A stretch of DNA of 64,000 nt, taken from the NCBI RefSeq assembly GCF_018324205.1, contig NZ_AP023356.1, positions 9,554,501 to 9,618,500 on the forward strand. The letters run 5' to 3'. The stretch comes from Actinoplanes ianthinogenes. Lineage in GTDB: Bacteria; Actinomycetota; Actinomycetes; Mycobacteriales; Micromonosporaceae. Positions 25,707 to 33,654 of the stretch are shown here, in pieces; the stretch's first letter is position 1, and the number at the start of each line of letters is the position of its first letter. A model generated the notes under the pieces. It ran no database searches. It was not told the DNA's origin and saw nothing but the letters and a program-made list of their open reading frames with translations. A program made the position numbers and the translations under genes.

Positions 25707-26716
25707 ATGAGCGAACGACAACCACACCTTGCCCTGGAAGTGGACGGGAACGGGGCGCACCCGGCCGCCGGCCCCGCCTTCGACGTCGCCACCCTGCGCA
25801 GCCGGGTCACCGCCGCCGAGGCGGCGGGATTCGCGCTGGTCACCATCGCCGACTCGCCCCTGCCACCACCGCGCGGCGCGATCGAGGCCGGGGTCCGGGC
25901 CGCATACCTGAGCCGGCTCACCCGGCGGATCGGGCTCGCGCCGACGCTGCACGCCACCGTCACCGAGCCGTTCCACCTGGCCACCCAGCTGGCGTCGCTC
26001 GATCACGCCTCGCTCGGGCGCGGCGGATGGGTGGTCGGGGCCGATCACGACGCCGCGGCGTTCGCGACCGTCGGCCTGCCGCGCCTGGACGGCCCGGAGC
26101 TGCGGCGGGAGCTCACCGACGTGATCGACGTGGCCCGGCTGCTGTGGGACTCGTGGGAGGACGACGCGGTGATCAAGGATCTGGCGACCGGCCGGTTCCT
26201 GGACGCCGACCGGGTGCACCACGTCGACTTCACCGGTGAGCGGTTCTCGGTGATCGGTCCGCTGATCACCCCGCGTCCGCCGCAGGGGCAGTTGGTCGTG
26301 CTCGGCGCCGACACCCTCGGCGTCACCGACCGCCTCGACGTCGCCCTGATCGCCGCGCCGAGCTTCGACGAGGTCGCCGACCGGGCCCGGCAGGCACGCG
26401 AGGCGGGCGCCCCCTGGTCTTCGCCGACCTGGAGGTGCTGATCGGCACCGCCGAGCCGCGGCTCGCCCGGCTGGACGCGGTCGTCGCGTGGGGGACGCCC
26501 GGGCGGCTGCGGCTGGTCGGCGACGCGGCGGAGCTGCGGGACCTGATCGAGCGGCTGGGCACTGTCGTCGACGGGGTGCGGCTGTTCCCGGCCGAGCTGG
26601 ACGTCGACCTGCCACGGATCGCCGCCGCGCTGGGACGCGGACCGGTCGCCGGTCCGACGCTGCGGGACACGCTCGGGCTGGCGCGTCCGGCCAACCACTA
26701 CGCCGTCGCCGGATAG
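25707..26716 (+). pseudogene. LLM-class flavin monooxygenase gene with a one-base frameshift
   Basis: The ATG at 25707 follows GGAGGA. The frame encodes a luciferase-like TIM-barrel (AGFALVTIADSPL, LTRRIGLAPTLHATVTEPFHLA, LDHASLGRGGWVVG) until a run of five C at 26410-26414, then stops. The matching continuation PLVFADLEVLIG lies in the next frame and runs to 26716. One extra C restores a normal 336-residue protein. Ribosome site, length and codon use are otherwise intact, so a sequencing error, recent mutation or slippage are all possible. The intact NTA-type monooxygenase follows 10 bases later, making them an operon. Confidence 0.75.
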
Positions 26717-26726
26717 GAGAGGCACC

Positions 26727-27986
26727 ATGACGCACCGTCTGCACCTGGGAGTGTTCTTCACCGGCGTGGGACCGCAACTGATCTGGACCGATCCGGCGTT
26801 CCGGTCACACACGCACATCGACACGTTCGTGGCGACCGCGCAGACGCTGGAGCGTGGGCTGTTCGACGCGTTCTTCCTGGGCGAGGGCTTACGCGTACGG
26901 GAAAATCGCGGACGCGTCCACGATCTGGATGTCGCCGGGCGGCCCGACGCGATCACCCAGCTCGCGGCCCTGGCCGGGGTGACCCGACGGATCGGGCTGG
27001 TCGCGACCCAGAACACCACCTACAACTTCCCCGCCGACCTGGCCCGCCGCCTGGCGAGCCTGGACGTGATCTCCGGCGGCCGGGCCGGGTGGAACATCGT
27101 GACCACCGACAATGCCTGGACCGGGGAGAACTTCCGGCGCGGCGGCTGGCTGCCGCACGAGCGCCGGTACGAGCGGGCCGCCGCGTTCGTCGAGACCGCC
27201 AAGGCACTGTGGCGGGGCGAGACGGTGGACCGGCACGACGACCTGATCGACGTGACCGCCGGGCCGACCACGCCGGCGCGGCCGGTGCTCTTCCAGGCCG
27301 GGGACTCCCCCGGCGGACGCGATCTGGCGGCCCGGCACGCCGACGTGGTGTTCTCCGCCAACACCGACTTCGACAAGGCCGTCGCCTACGCCGCCGACCT
27401 GCGCCGGCGACTCGCACAGTACGGACGGCTGGCGGACTCGCTGCGGATCCTGCCGGGCGCGTCGGTGGTCCTCGGGGACACCCCGGCCGAGGCCGCGGAG
27501 AAGGCCCGGTGGATCCAGCGGGAGCAGGTGACCGGGCCGCGCGCGATCGCGTTCCTGGAGCAGTACTGGGGCAAGGACCTTTCCGGGTACGACCCCGAGG
27601 GCCCCCTGCCCGACATCGAGCCCGCCGAGGGTGAGCTGGACCCGTCCCGCGGCACCATCTCGATCGAGCACCGGACCGGCAAGGCGGAGCGGATCGCCGG
27701 GTGGCGCAAGCTGGCCGCCGAGCGCGGCCTGTCCATCCGCGACCTGGTGATCGAGGTGACGCCGCAGCACAGCACGTTCGTCGGGACGCCGGGGCAGATC
27801 GCCGACCAGTGGACGCGCTATGTCCGGGAGCGGGCGGCGGACGGGTTCAACCTGCTCCCGCAGCTGCTGCCGGGGACCATCGAGGACGTCGTGGACAAGC
27901 TGGTCCCGGAGTTGCAGGAGCGCGGCGTCTACCGCACCGAGTATGCGGGGAGCACCCTGCGCGAGCATCTCGACCTGCCGGCCTGA
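26727..27986 (+). CDS. NtaA/SnaA/DszA-type flavin-dependent monooxygenase
   Basis: 419 residues. Family signatures are present: LHLGVFFTGVG start, FLGEGLRVRENRG, RRIGLVATQNTTYNFPADLARRLASLD, GGRAGWNIVTTDNAW, and RPVLFQAGDSPGGRDLAARHADVVF with the phosphate-binding segment. The enzymes use reduced FMN from a separate reductase to oxidise nitrilotriacetate, EDTA, sulfonates, thioethers or dibenzothiophene. No flavin reductase is beside it. It forms an operon with the frameshifted LLM gene upstream. Substrate unknown; a xenobiotic or sulfur compound is typical of the clade. Confidence 0.88.
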   Translation: MTHRLHLGVFFTGVGPQLIWTDPAFRSHTHIDTFVATAQTLERGLFDAFFLGEGLRVRENRGRVHDLDVAGRPDAITQLAALAGVTRRIGLVATQNTTYNFPADLARRLASLDVISGGRAGWNIVTTDNAWTGENFRRGGWLPHERRYERAAAFVETAKALWRGETVDRHDDLIDVTAGPTTPARPVLFQAGDSPGGRDLAARHADVVFSANTDFDKAVAYAADLRRRLAQYGRLADSLRILPGASVVLGDTPAEAAEKARWIQREQVTGPRAIAFLEQYWGKDLSGYDPEGPLPDIEPAEGELDPSRGTISIEHRTGKAERIAGWRKLAAERGLSIRDLVIEVTPQHSTFVGTPGQIADQWTRYVRERAADGFNLLPQLLPGTIEDVVDKLVPELQERGVYRTEYAGSTLREHLDLPA

Positions 27987-27989
27987 GGC

Positions 27990-28340
27990 TCAGGACGCGG
28001 GCCGGACCTTCGCGGCGGCCCGCGGACGGGGCACCCCGTCGACCTCGGTGCAGATGCCGAAGACGCGGGCGTGGCCGGTCCAGCCGTTCACCCGGCCGCG
28101 GTTGTTGCTGATCTGCACCCGCCCGGCCGCCGGGTCGAGTGCCGAGACGAGGTGCAGATAGGTCGTCCCGGCGACCCGGGCCAGCACGATGTCGCCGACC
28201 TCCAGTCTGGCCGGGTCGACCGGGGCGACGGTGACCAGCTGCCTGCTGCGGATCAGCGGCACCATCGACGACCCGGTCGGCCGGAACCGGATCACGGCCC
28301 CGGCGGCCACCCGGGTCGCGTGCGCGTCGAGAGCTCCCAT
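27990..28340 (-). CDS. S24/S26-fold peptidase-like protein, catalytic lysine not evident
   Basis: 116 residues from the ATG at 28338-28340. RFRPTGSSMVPLI is the serine motif of LexA/signal-peptidase folds, and LEVGDIVLARV matches the following strand. At the position of the usual catalytic lysine (VKRL in LexA) the sequence reads LHLV, so the Ser-Lys dyad appears incomplete. There is no DNA-binding domain and no membrane anchor. It may be a non-catalytic relative or use another residue. Its stop lies 3 bases from the convergent monooxygenase stop. Confidence 0.6.
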   Translation of the reverse strand: MGALDAHATRVAAGAVIRFRPTGSSMVPLIRSRQLVTVAPVDPARLEVGDIVLARVAGTTYLHLVSALDPAAGRVQISNNRGRVNGWTGHARVFGICTEVDGVPRPRAAAKVRPAS

Positions 28341-28382
28341 CGACCGCAGTCTCGCGCCGATCCGGCCCGGCACGCCACCGGA

Positions 28383-28940
28383 TTACCCGCGCAGCCGGGC
28401 GCGGACCTCCATCAGGGCGAAGCCCAGCAGGTTGAGGCCTCGCCAGCGGGACGGGTCGTCGGCGCGGGGGTCGTCACGGGTCAGGCCGATGCCCCAGACG
28501 CGGTCCATCGGGCTGGCCTCGACCAGCACCCGGTTGCCGGTGCCCAGCAGGAATGTGCCCAGCTCGGGGTTCTGCCGGAACTTGGCGAGGTTGCCGGCGA
28601 CGACGATGGCGAACCGATGCTCGTCCCAGGTCTGCTGGTCGAACGGGGTGACCCGGCCGCCCAGCGTCTTCGCCTGCCGCGGGTGGCCGGCGGCCAGGAT
28701 GTGCCCGGCCGAGGCGGTGTCCCCGAACAGTTCGGCCTTGCGCCACATCATGTAGTGCTCGGCCGTCGCGAACCGGACGCCGTCGACGGTGAAACCCTCC
28801 GGCGACCACTGACTCAGGCAACTCGCGCTGACACTCCCGTCGCGGGACGGCGTGTGCCCCCAGAAATGGACGTACTTGACCCGCTGACCGGACGCCGTGC
28901 GGGCGGCCAGGTCGGCGACACTGCGCACCTCGTCGATCAT
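28383..28940 (-). CDS. NADAR (YbiA-like) N-glycosidase
   Basis: 185 residues. Family features are KYVHFWGHTP near residue 22, CLSQWSPEGFTVDGVRFATAEHYMMWRKAELFGD (typical SNF/F-P..V.G..y.taEhymq..KA), the middle KTLGGRVTPFDQQTWDEHRF and the end GIGLTRDDPRADDPSRWRGLNLLGFAL. NADAR enzymes cleave N-glycosidic bonds of damaged riboflavin intermediates or of ADP-ribosylated substrates, and also occur in phage-conflict systems. It stands alone here, with its start 80 bases from a divergent membrane gene, so either housekeeping or defence is possible. Confidence 0.85.
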   Translation of the reverse strand: MIDEVRSVADLAARTASGQRVKYVHFWGHTPSRDGSVSASCLSQWSPEGFTVDGVRFATAEHYMMWRKAELFGDTASAGHILAAGHPRQAKTLGGRVTPFDQQTWDEHRFAIVVAGNLAKFRQNPELGTFLLGTGNRVLVEASPMDRVWGIGLTRDDPRADDPSRWRGLNLLGFALMEVRARLRG

Positions 28941-29020
28941 GCCCGGCAGTCTGCCGGAGGGCGCCCGGCCTCGCGCGGCATTTTCCGTACGGTTTGCGGC
29001 AACCTGCGAGAGTGACAGTC

Positions 29021-29401
29021 ATGATCATGGCGGATGCCGGCGCGGCCTACATGTTCGTGATGCTCGGGGCCTGGCTGTTCTTCATGCCGTTCGTGATGAT
29101 CGGGCTCGGCCTGGTCAGCGGCAGTGCGAGCTCGGCACGGACCCGGCGCCTCGGGGTCATCGTCTCCGTCCTGGTGATGACCTGGTTCGTCGCCTCGTTC
29201 GCGATCTCGAAGTGGCGTGGTTTCGACGACGAGTACTTCTGGGCCGACGAGGTCAACGGCTCGCTCTGTGCGCTGGGCTGGCTGCTGGTCCCGTGGCTGG
29301 TCACCCTGCTGCTCGCCGGGCGCAGCCGGCGGCGGGCCGGCCGTCCGGCACCGGTGCCGGACGACGAGATCCCGGTGGTTCCGGACGACGAATTGCCGTG
29401 A
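29021..29401 (+). CDS. Small membrane protein
   Basis: 126 residues from the ATG at 29021. Three hydrophobic helices lie at about 7-33, 45-62 and 84-101, followed by an acidic Pro/Asp-rich C-terminal tail (PVPDDEIPVVPDDELP). No family was recognised. It precedes the DivIVA-motif protein by 29 bases on the same strand and may be co-transcribed with it. Confidence 0.6.
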   Translation: MIMADAGAAYMFVMLGAWLFFMPFVMIGLGLVSGSASSARTRRLGVIVSVLVMTWFVASFAISKWRGFDDEYFWADEVNGSLCALGWLLVPWLVTLLLAGRSRRRAGRPAPVPDDEIPVVPDDELP

Positions 29402-29430
29402 CGGGAGGCCGGTCCCTAAGGTTGCCGATC

Positions 29431-29910
29431 ATGGGGAGTCGTGAATTCACGGTGGTGCTCCGCGGTTACGACCGCGTCGAGGTCGACAAGGTACTCACGC
29501 AGGCGGAGCAGGCTCTCGACTCGGGCAGCGACACCGCCCGCGCGGCGGCCCGGGACGCCCTGGCCGGCGCCGCGTTCACGGTGGTCCTGCGCGGCTACGA
29601 CCGCGCCGAGGTCGACCGGGCGGTCGCCGCGGCACAGCAGGCCCTGGGCTCGGCCGGCACACCGATCAGCCCGGCGAGCGTCCCCGCCCCACAGTTCACG
29701 GTCGTGCTGCGCGGTTACGACCGGATCGGCGTCGACAAGGCGATCGCCCAGGCGCACCAGGCCCTGGACTCGGGCAGCGAGTTCGCCCGCGCGGCCGCCC
29801 GCGACGCCCTCGCCGCCGCCGACTTCGCCGTGGTGCTCCGCGGATACGACCGCGCCCAGGTCGACGCCCACGTGCACCGCCTGCGGCAGGCCCTCACCCA
29901 GGCCGGCTGA
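29431..29910 (+). CDS. Protein built from four DivIVA-like motifs
   Basis: 159 residues from an ATG at 29431. The motif FTVVLRGYDRxEVDxxxxxA starts at residues 6, 49, 89 and 132. It matches the short N-terminal DivIVA/Wag31 signature (F-x-V-V-xRGYDxxEVD), which in DivIVA recognises curved membrane. Motif spacing (43, 40, 43) shows two tandem 83-residue super-repeats, supported by the repeated DSGSDTARAAARDALAG linker. There is no long coiled coil or membrane helix. It lies just after a small membrane protein gene. Polar or septal localisation or scaffolding is plausible from the motif but unproven. Confidence 0.75.
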   Translation: MGSREFTVVLRGYDRVEVDKVLTQAEQALDSGSDTARAAARDALAGAAFTVVLRGYDRAEVDRAVAAAQQALGSAGTPISPASVPAPQFTVVLRGYDRIGVDKAIAQAHQALDSGSEFARAAARDALAAADFAVVLRGYDRAQVDAHVHRLRQALTQAG

Positions 29911-29936
29911 TCGAGCCGCTCCCCCGGTGCGACCGG

Positions 29937-30539
29937 TCAGTCCCAGAAGCATTCCAGGTGGTCGGAGGTCTCGACGGCGTCGGCGTCCACGCAGAACTCG
30001 AGGGCGGCGGCGCGGAGGGGTTCGTCGATCTGCGGGGCCCACACGGTCTCCAGGGAGACCCGGTAGTCGTCGCGGTCCGGGCTGACCGCGTAGCCCTGGG
30101 CGAACGCACCCGGGTGGGCGCAGACGAACTGGAAGATGTCCCAGGCGGACGGTGCGGCGTTCTGCCGGTCGTCGGGGTCGAGCCACCGGCCCTCGAACAG
30201 GGCGGCCAGTCCGGCGGCGTCCAGCGGGCCGAACGACCCGGCCCCACCGGTGAAGGTCTCGCCGTTGCCGAGCAGGTCGATGAAGTCGAGCAGGCGGTCC
30301 CGGCTCGCCGCGTCCTTGTTGAACGGGAACGGGTCCCGCGCGGGCGGACGCTTGGCGTCACACAGGGCGGGCCGGACCGGAGCCGTGGTGGGAGCGGCCG
30401 CCGCTGTGGTGGCCGCGGCCACCACAGCGGGGTCAGCCGAGGGTGCGGACGGGCCGATGACGGACGTGGCGGCGACGGCGGCCAGCCCGCAGGCGACAGC
30501 GACGCCGGCGGACAGCGCGAGGTTCACGGAGCGGCGCAC
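29937..30539 (-). CDS. Secreted or membrane-anchored hypothetical protein
   Basis: About 200 residues, started at the GTG at 30539 so that RRSVNLALSAGVAVACGLAA forms the signal/anchor helix. An Ala/Thr/Pro-rich stretch follows. The mature region then begins with CDAKRPPARDPFPFN and has conserved-looking tryptophans and cysteines (FQFVCAHP, LEFCVDADA, LECFWD). Paired cysteines support an extracytoplasmic location. No family was recognised. It converges with the DivIVA-motif gene. Confidence 0.55.
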   Translation of the reverse strand: MRRSVNLALSAGVAVACGLAAVAATSVIGPSAPSADPAVVAAATTAAAAPTTAPVRPALCDAKRPPARDPFPFNKDAASRDRLLDFIDLLGNGETFTGGAGSFGPLDAAGLAALFEGRWLDPDDRQNAAPSAWDIFQFVCAHPGAFAQGYAVSPDRDDYRVSLETVWAPQIDEPLRAAALEFCVDADAVETSDHLECFWD

Positions 30540-30617
30540 CGGGAGAGTATGCCGCCGGTGATCAACAAGCGCGACCCCGGCCACGGGGCCGCCGCAGCGA
30601 CCACGCCCGGGAGCCGG

Positions 30618-31001
30618 TCAGCCGCCCAGGGCCTTGATCAGCTCGGCCTTGGTCATCGTCGAGCGGCCGGTGACCCCGCGGTCGCGGGCCTCGGCGTACA
30701 GCTGAGCCTTCGACTTGTCCCTGTCCGAGGACTTCCGGGCGGCCGACGGTTTGCCGAGTTCACGCCAGCTCTTCTCGGTCATCTCCACGCCGAACTTGTC
30801 CGCGGCGCGCTTGATCCGGCGGAACGCCTCGTCCCGCTCCTTGTCGGTGACGTCGCGGACCTGATCGAACCGGGCGATCGCGTTGCGCACGTGCTTGGCG
30901 TCGTTGAGCGGTTCCTTGCGCAGCCGGGGGAAGGCGAACGTGCTGTCCGACATCGCGTTGCGGTCGGCGGCGTCCAGTTGAGATTTCTTCTTGGCAGCCA
31001 T
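30618..31001 (-). CDS. DUF6582-like protein with SAP/Rho-N-like C-terminus
   Basis: 127 residues from the ATG at 30999-31001 (an ATG two codons earlier is possible). The core STFAFPRLRKEPLNDAKHVR through NAIARFDQV and DEAFRRIKRAADKFGVEM resembles the DUF6582 family seen in actinobacteria and phages. The lysine-rich C-terminus ends in LYAEARDRGVTGRSTMTKAE, a helix-extended-loop-helix pattern like SAP or Rho N-terminal domains that bind nucleic acid. Cytoplasmic; a nucleic-acid-linked role is inferred. Confidence 0.65.
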   Translation of the reverse strand: MAAKKKSQLDAADRNAMSDSTFAFPRLRKEPLNDAKHVRNAIARFDQVRDVTDKERDEAFRRIKRAADKFGVEMTEKSWRELGKPSAARKSSDRDKSKAQLYAEARDRGVTGRSTMTKAELIKALGG

Positions 31002-31050
31002 GAGCATCGGATACCCGAAACCGCGAGCGCCACACAACGCATCGACGGAT

Positions 31051-32127
31051 TCAGCCGGTGAAGTTCGCCCAGGCGAAGCCCGGCTCCCGCACCTCGCGCA
31101 GCGCCGACCGCCGGCGGCCGGCGACGGTGAGCCCGAACGCCTCGTCGGAGGGGAACGTGAGGGCGATCAGGCCCGGCGCCACGTAGATCCGGGTCGGATC
31201 GACCGGGAACCTCGCCGGCGCGAGCGGCACCGGGATGAGTCCCTCGACGAACCGGTCCCGTTCCGCCTCGGTCAGCTCGGCCTGCCCCGCGTAGGGTGCC
31301 GACATGACCGCCTCGATGAGGGCGAACTGGAGGAGGAAGCCGCTCAGCGGTTCCGCGTCCGGCTCGCCGTCGTCGTAGACCGGCGGGTCGTCGAGGTCGA
31401 AATTGATCACCCGGGTCCAGACGCCCTGGTTCTCGTCGGCGAACGGGACACCGTCGAAGTCGTCGTCGTACTCCAGCTCCTCCGGCCGGCGGACGGTGTC
31501 CTGCGTGCCGTAGATGATCGGCTTGCGGGCGGCCAGCTCGTAGAAGACCCGGAGCGGCTCGGGCAGCTCCATCGACGGCTCGATCCCGTCCGGCTCCTGC
31601 TCCGGGACGTCGGCGTACCAGCCGGTGAGGAACTCGCGCAGCGCGGCGACCCGGTCGTGCTGGACGTCGAGCAGCCAGCCGACGCCGGGGACCGGCTCGT
31701 CCCCGGCCGGCCTCGCCAGGTCCAGCGCCCGGGACGGGAGCCGCTTCTCCAGCGCCAGATCGATGCCCTGCAGGCCGGTGTCCGCCGCGGGGTCGCGCGG
31801 GAAGTAGCCGTTGTCGATCAGATCCGTCCCGCCGCCGTAGCGGCAGACCTCGCGCAGCCGCCCCAGCGGGAGACAGCCGTCGCTCAGCCGGACGAACCCG
31901 AGCCACGGCCGCCGGTGATCGCCGAGCCAGTCGGTCACCGGGCCCGGGAACGGCCGGCGCAGCGTCACGTCCTCGCGGCTGGCGAGCTGGCTGCCGTCCG
32001 GTCGCTCCCCCGCCGCCACGATGATCACCAGGGCGTCGCGGCCTCGAGCGTAGGTGACGTCGCCGGCGTCCACCACCTCGGCGTCCGCGCCCGCCCGCCG
32101 GAACGCCTCATCCTCCGATACCAGCAC
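31051..32127 (-). CDS. SUKH (SMI1/KNR4)-like hypothetical protein
   Basis: About 358 residues from a GTG at 32127; no clear ribosome site, so the start is uncertain. The middle-to-end region has ALREFLTGWY, LPEPLRVFYELAA, GVPFADENQGVWTRVINFD and DDPPVYDD, the pattern of the SUKH superfamily (a proline-rich entry helix and an ENQGVW strand). SUKH proteins often neutralise nuclease toxins but can be general adaptors. The first 150 residues are unassigned. No toxin gene lies beside it. Confidence 0.5.
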   Translation of the reverse strand: MLVSEDEAFRRAGADAEVVDAGDVTYARGRDALVIIVAAGERPDGSQLASREDVTLRRPFPGPVTDWLGDHRRPWLGFVRLSDGCLPLGRLREVCRYGGGTDLIDNGYFPRDPAADTGLQGIDLALEKRLPSRALDLARPAGDEPVPGVGWLLDVQHDRVAALREFLTGWYADVPEQEPDGIEPSMELPEPLRVFYELAARKPIIYGTQDTVRRPEELEYDDDFDGVPFADENQGVWTRVINFDLDDPPVYDDGEPDAEPLSGFLLQFALIEAVMSAPYAGQAELTEAERDRFVEGLIPVPLAPARFPVDPTRIYVAPGLIALTFPSDEAFGLTVAGRRRSALREVREPGFAWANFTG

Positions 32128-32409
32128 GCCGTGATCATAAAGTCCGCCGGCCACGGCTCCGCCGCCAGCTACCGGCCGCGGCAGCGTCAGCAGGGATGGA
32201 CGGCGGTTGCGGTCCGCGTTTCCCTCGCGACTCCGGTCGCACATTTTCCGTACGGTCGCAGCACCCGTCCGTACCGGAAATGTCGGTCTGAGGCGAAGCG
32301 CGGACCCGAGCGGCACGGCTCGTGTGGCCGCGACCGTGAGCGGCGGCCGGTCAGTGGCCGGCGGCTGCCTGGCCTGGCGCCCACGGCGAGATCGGCCGGG
32401 AGCGCGTGC
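32128..32409. other. Intergenic region upstream of the SUKH-like gene
   Basis: 282 bases with no credible gene. It holds CATTTTCCGTACGGT at 32242-32256, identical to a 15-mer at 28979-28993 near the NADAR gene. A nearby imperfect mirror (CCGTACCGGAAATG, about 32269-32282) makes an interrupted palindrome. This may be a regulatory site for the SUKH-like gene. Confidence 0.4.
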
Positions 32410-33576
32410 TCAGTGTGGGAGCGGGGCTCCCGCCAGGACCAGGAGCACGCCCGCGACGGCCGCGGTGGAGAGAATGAGGACGGGGCCACGGCGGAACGCC
32501 AGGGCCAGGAGGGTGGCGCCGGCCAGGACGGCGAACTGCCAGAGTTCGGTGAGGGCGAGGGCCAGCGGGACGGCGGAGCCCAGGATCGCGCCGATGGCGG
32601 CCGGAGCCGTGCCGTCGAGGAAGGCTCGGACGTGACGGTTGGCCCGGAGCTGGTCGAAGCGGTCGGCGCCGAGCAGGATGAAGGCGAACGACGGACTAAA
32701 GGCGACCGCGGCAGCCAGCAGGCCGCCGGCGACTCCGGCCGCGGCGTAACCGACCACGGCGACCGTGTGAACGACCGGGCCGGGCGTGATCTGGCCGAGC
32801 GCCACCGCGTTGAGGAACTCGGCGGCGGTCATCCAGTGGTGCCGGTCGACCGCGTCGGCCTGCATCAGCGGGATGATCACGAAGCCGCCGCCGTAGGACA
32901 GCGCGCCGACCTTGACGGCCGTCCAGACCAGCGGGGCCAGGACACCGCCACCGAGACCGGCCAGGGCCAGTGCTGACCCTTGCCGCGGCGGGGCCGAGCC
33001 GTCGCGGGCCGCGGGCAGGCGCTGGGCGGCCAGTTCGGCGAAGCCGCAGGCGATCAGCAGCAGGACCAGCCAGGGGCCGAGGGTTGCCGCGCCGGCCGCG
33101 CCGAGCAGCAGGTAGGCGAGCCAGCGCGGGCGGCTGCTCTGCTGCGGGGCGCGCTGCCAGCCGGCCGGGATCAGGCTGGTGCCGGCCTGGAGGGCGACCG
33201 CGGCGACCGCCGCGCCGGCGCCGGCCCCCGCGGCCCGGACCCACGTCGGCGGGTCGCCGAGGAACAGCGCGGCCAGGGCCAGGATGGCGATCAGGCCGGG
33301 CAGGATGAACGCGGCCCCGCCGACGACCGCGCCGGCCCGGCCGCGGACCCGCCAGGCGCAGAAGATCGCCAGCTGGGTGGAGGCCGGGCCGGGCAGCAGG
33401 TTGCAGGCGGCGATGGCGTCCTCGAACTCGCGCGCGTCCAGCCACCTGCGGTCGTCCACGCACAGTTTGCGCAGCAGGGCGATGTGCGCGGGCGGTCCGC
33501 CGAAGCCGACGCAGCCGATCCGCCCCCACTGGAGCAGCACGGTCAGCAGGTCGGCGCGCGCCTGGACGGCCGGCAC
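32410..33576 (-). CDS. chrA: Chromate transporter ChrA (CHR family, two-domain)
   Basis: 388 residues from a GTG at 33576 overlapping the preceding TGA. It has two homologous halves of about 190 residues, each with the CHR motif: FGGPPAHIALLRK...WLDAREFEDAIAACNLLPGP in the first and YGGGFVIIPLMQ...WMTAAEFLNAVALGQITPGP in the second. About ten membrane helices. Family members export chromate in exchange for protons or sulfate. Here it ends an operon with an ArsR-arsenate reductase fusion and a VOC protein, so an oxyanion-export role (chromate or a related anion) is plausible. The start region is tandemly duplicated. Confidence 0.9.
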   Translation of the reverse strand: MPAVQARADLLTVLLQWGRIGCVGFGGPPAHIALLRKLCVDDRRWLDAREFEDAIAACNLLPGPASTQLAIFCAWRVRGRAGAVVGGAAFILPGLIAILALAALFLGDPPTWVRAAGAGAGAAVAAVALQAGTSLIPAGWQRAPQQSSRPRWLAYLLLGAAGAATLGPWLVLLLIACGFAELAAQRLPAARDGSAPPRQGSALALAGLGGGVLAPLVWTAVKVGALSYGGGFVIIPLMQADAVDRHHWMTAAEFLNAVALGQITPGPVVHTVAVVGYAAAGVAGGLLAAAVAFSPSFAFILLGADRFDQLRANRHVRAFLDGTAPAAIGAILGSAVPLALALTELWQFAVLAGATLLALAFRRGPVLILSTAAVAGVLLVLAGAPLPH

Positions 33577-33654
33577 TCAGGCGCCCGCCGGCTGGAGCAG
33601 CACGGTCAGCAGGTCGGCGCGCGCCTGGACGGCCGGCACTCAGGCGCCCGCCGG
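33529..33654. repeat. Two exact tandem 63-bp copies at the VOC-chrA junction
   Basis: Copies at 33529-33591 and 33592-33654 appear identical, with a few bases of a third start. Each carries the end of the VOC gene, the TGA-GTG junction and the first 16 codons of chrA. The length is a multiple of three, and the outer genes are both intact. The effect is to insert a 20-codon mini-frame between them. Confidence 0.9.
33577..33639 (-). CDS. Possible 20-codon coupling mini-frame created by the duplication
   Basis: A GTG at 33639 directly follows the VOC stop. It encodes the first residues of ChrA (VPAVQARADLLTVLLQ) and then the last residues of the VOC protein (PAGA) before a TGA that abuts the chrA GTG. 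If translated, it would relay ribosomes from the VOC gene to chrA. There is no evidence of a function for the peptide itself. Confidence 0.3.
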   Translation of the reverse strand: MPAVQARADLLTVLLQPAGA

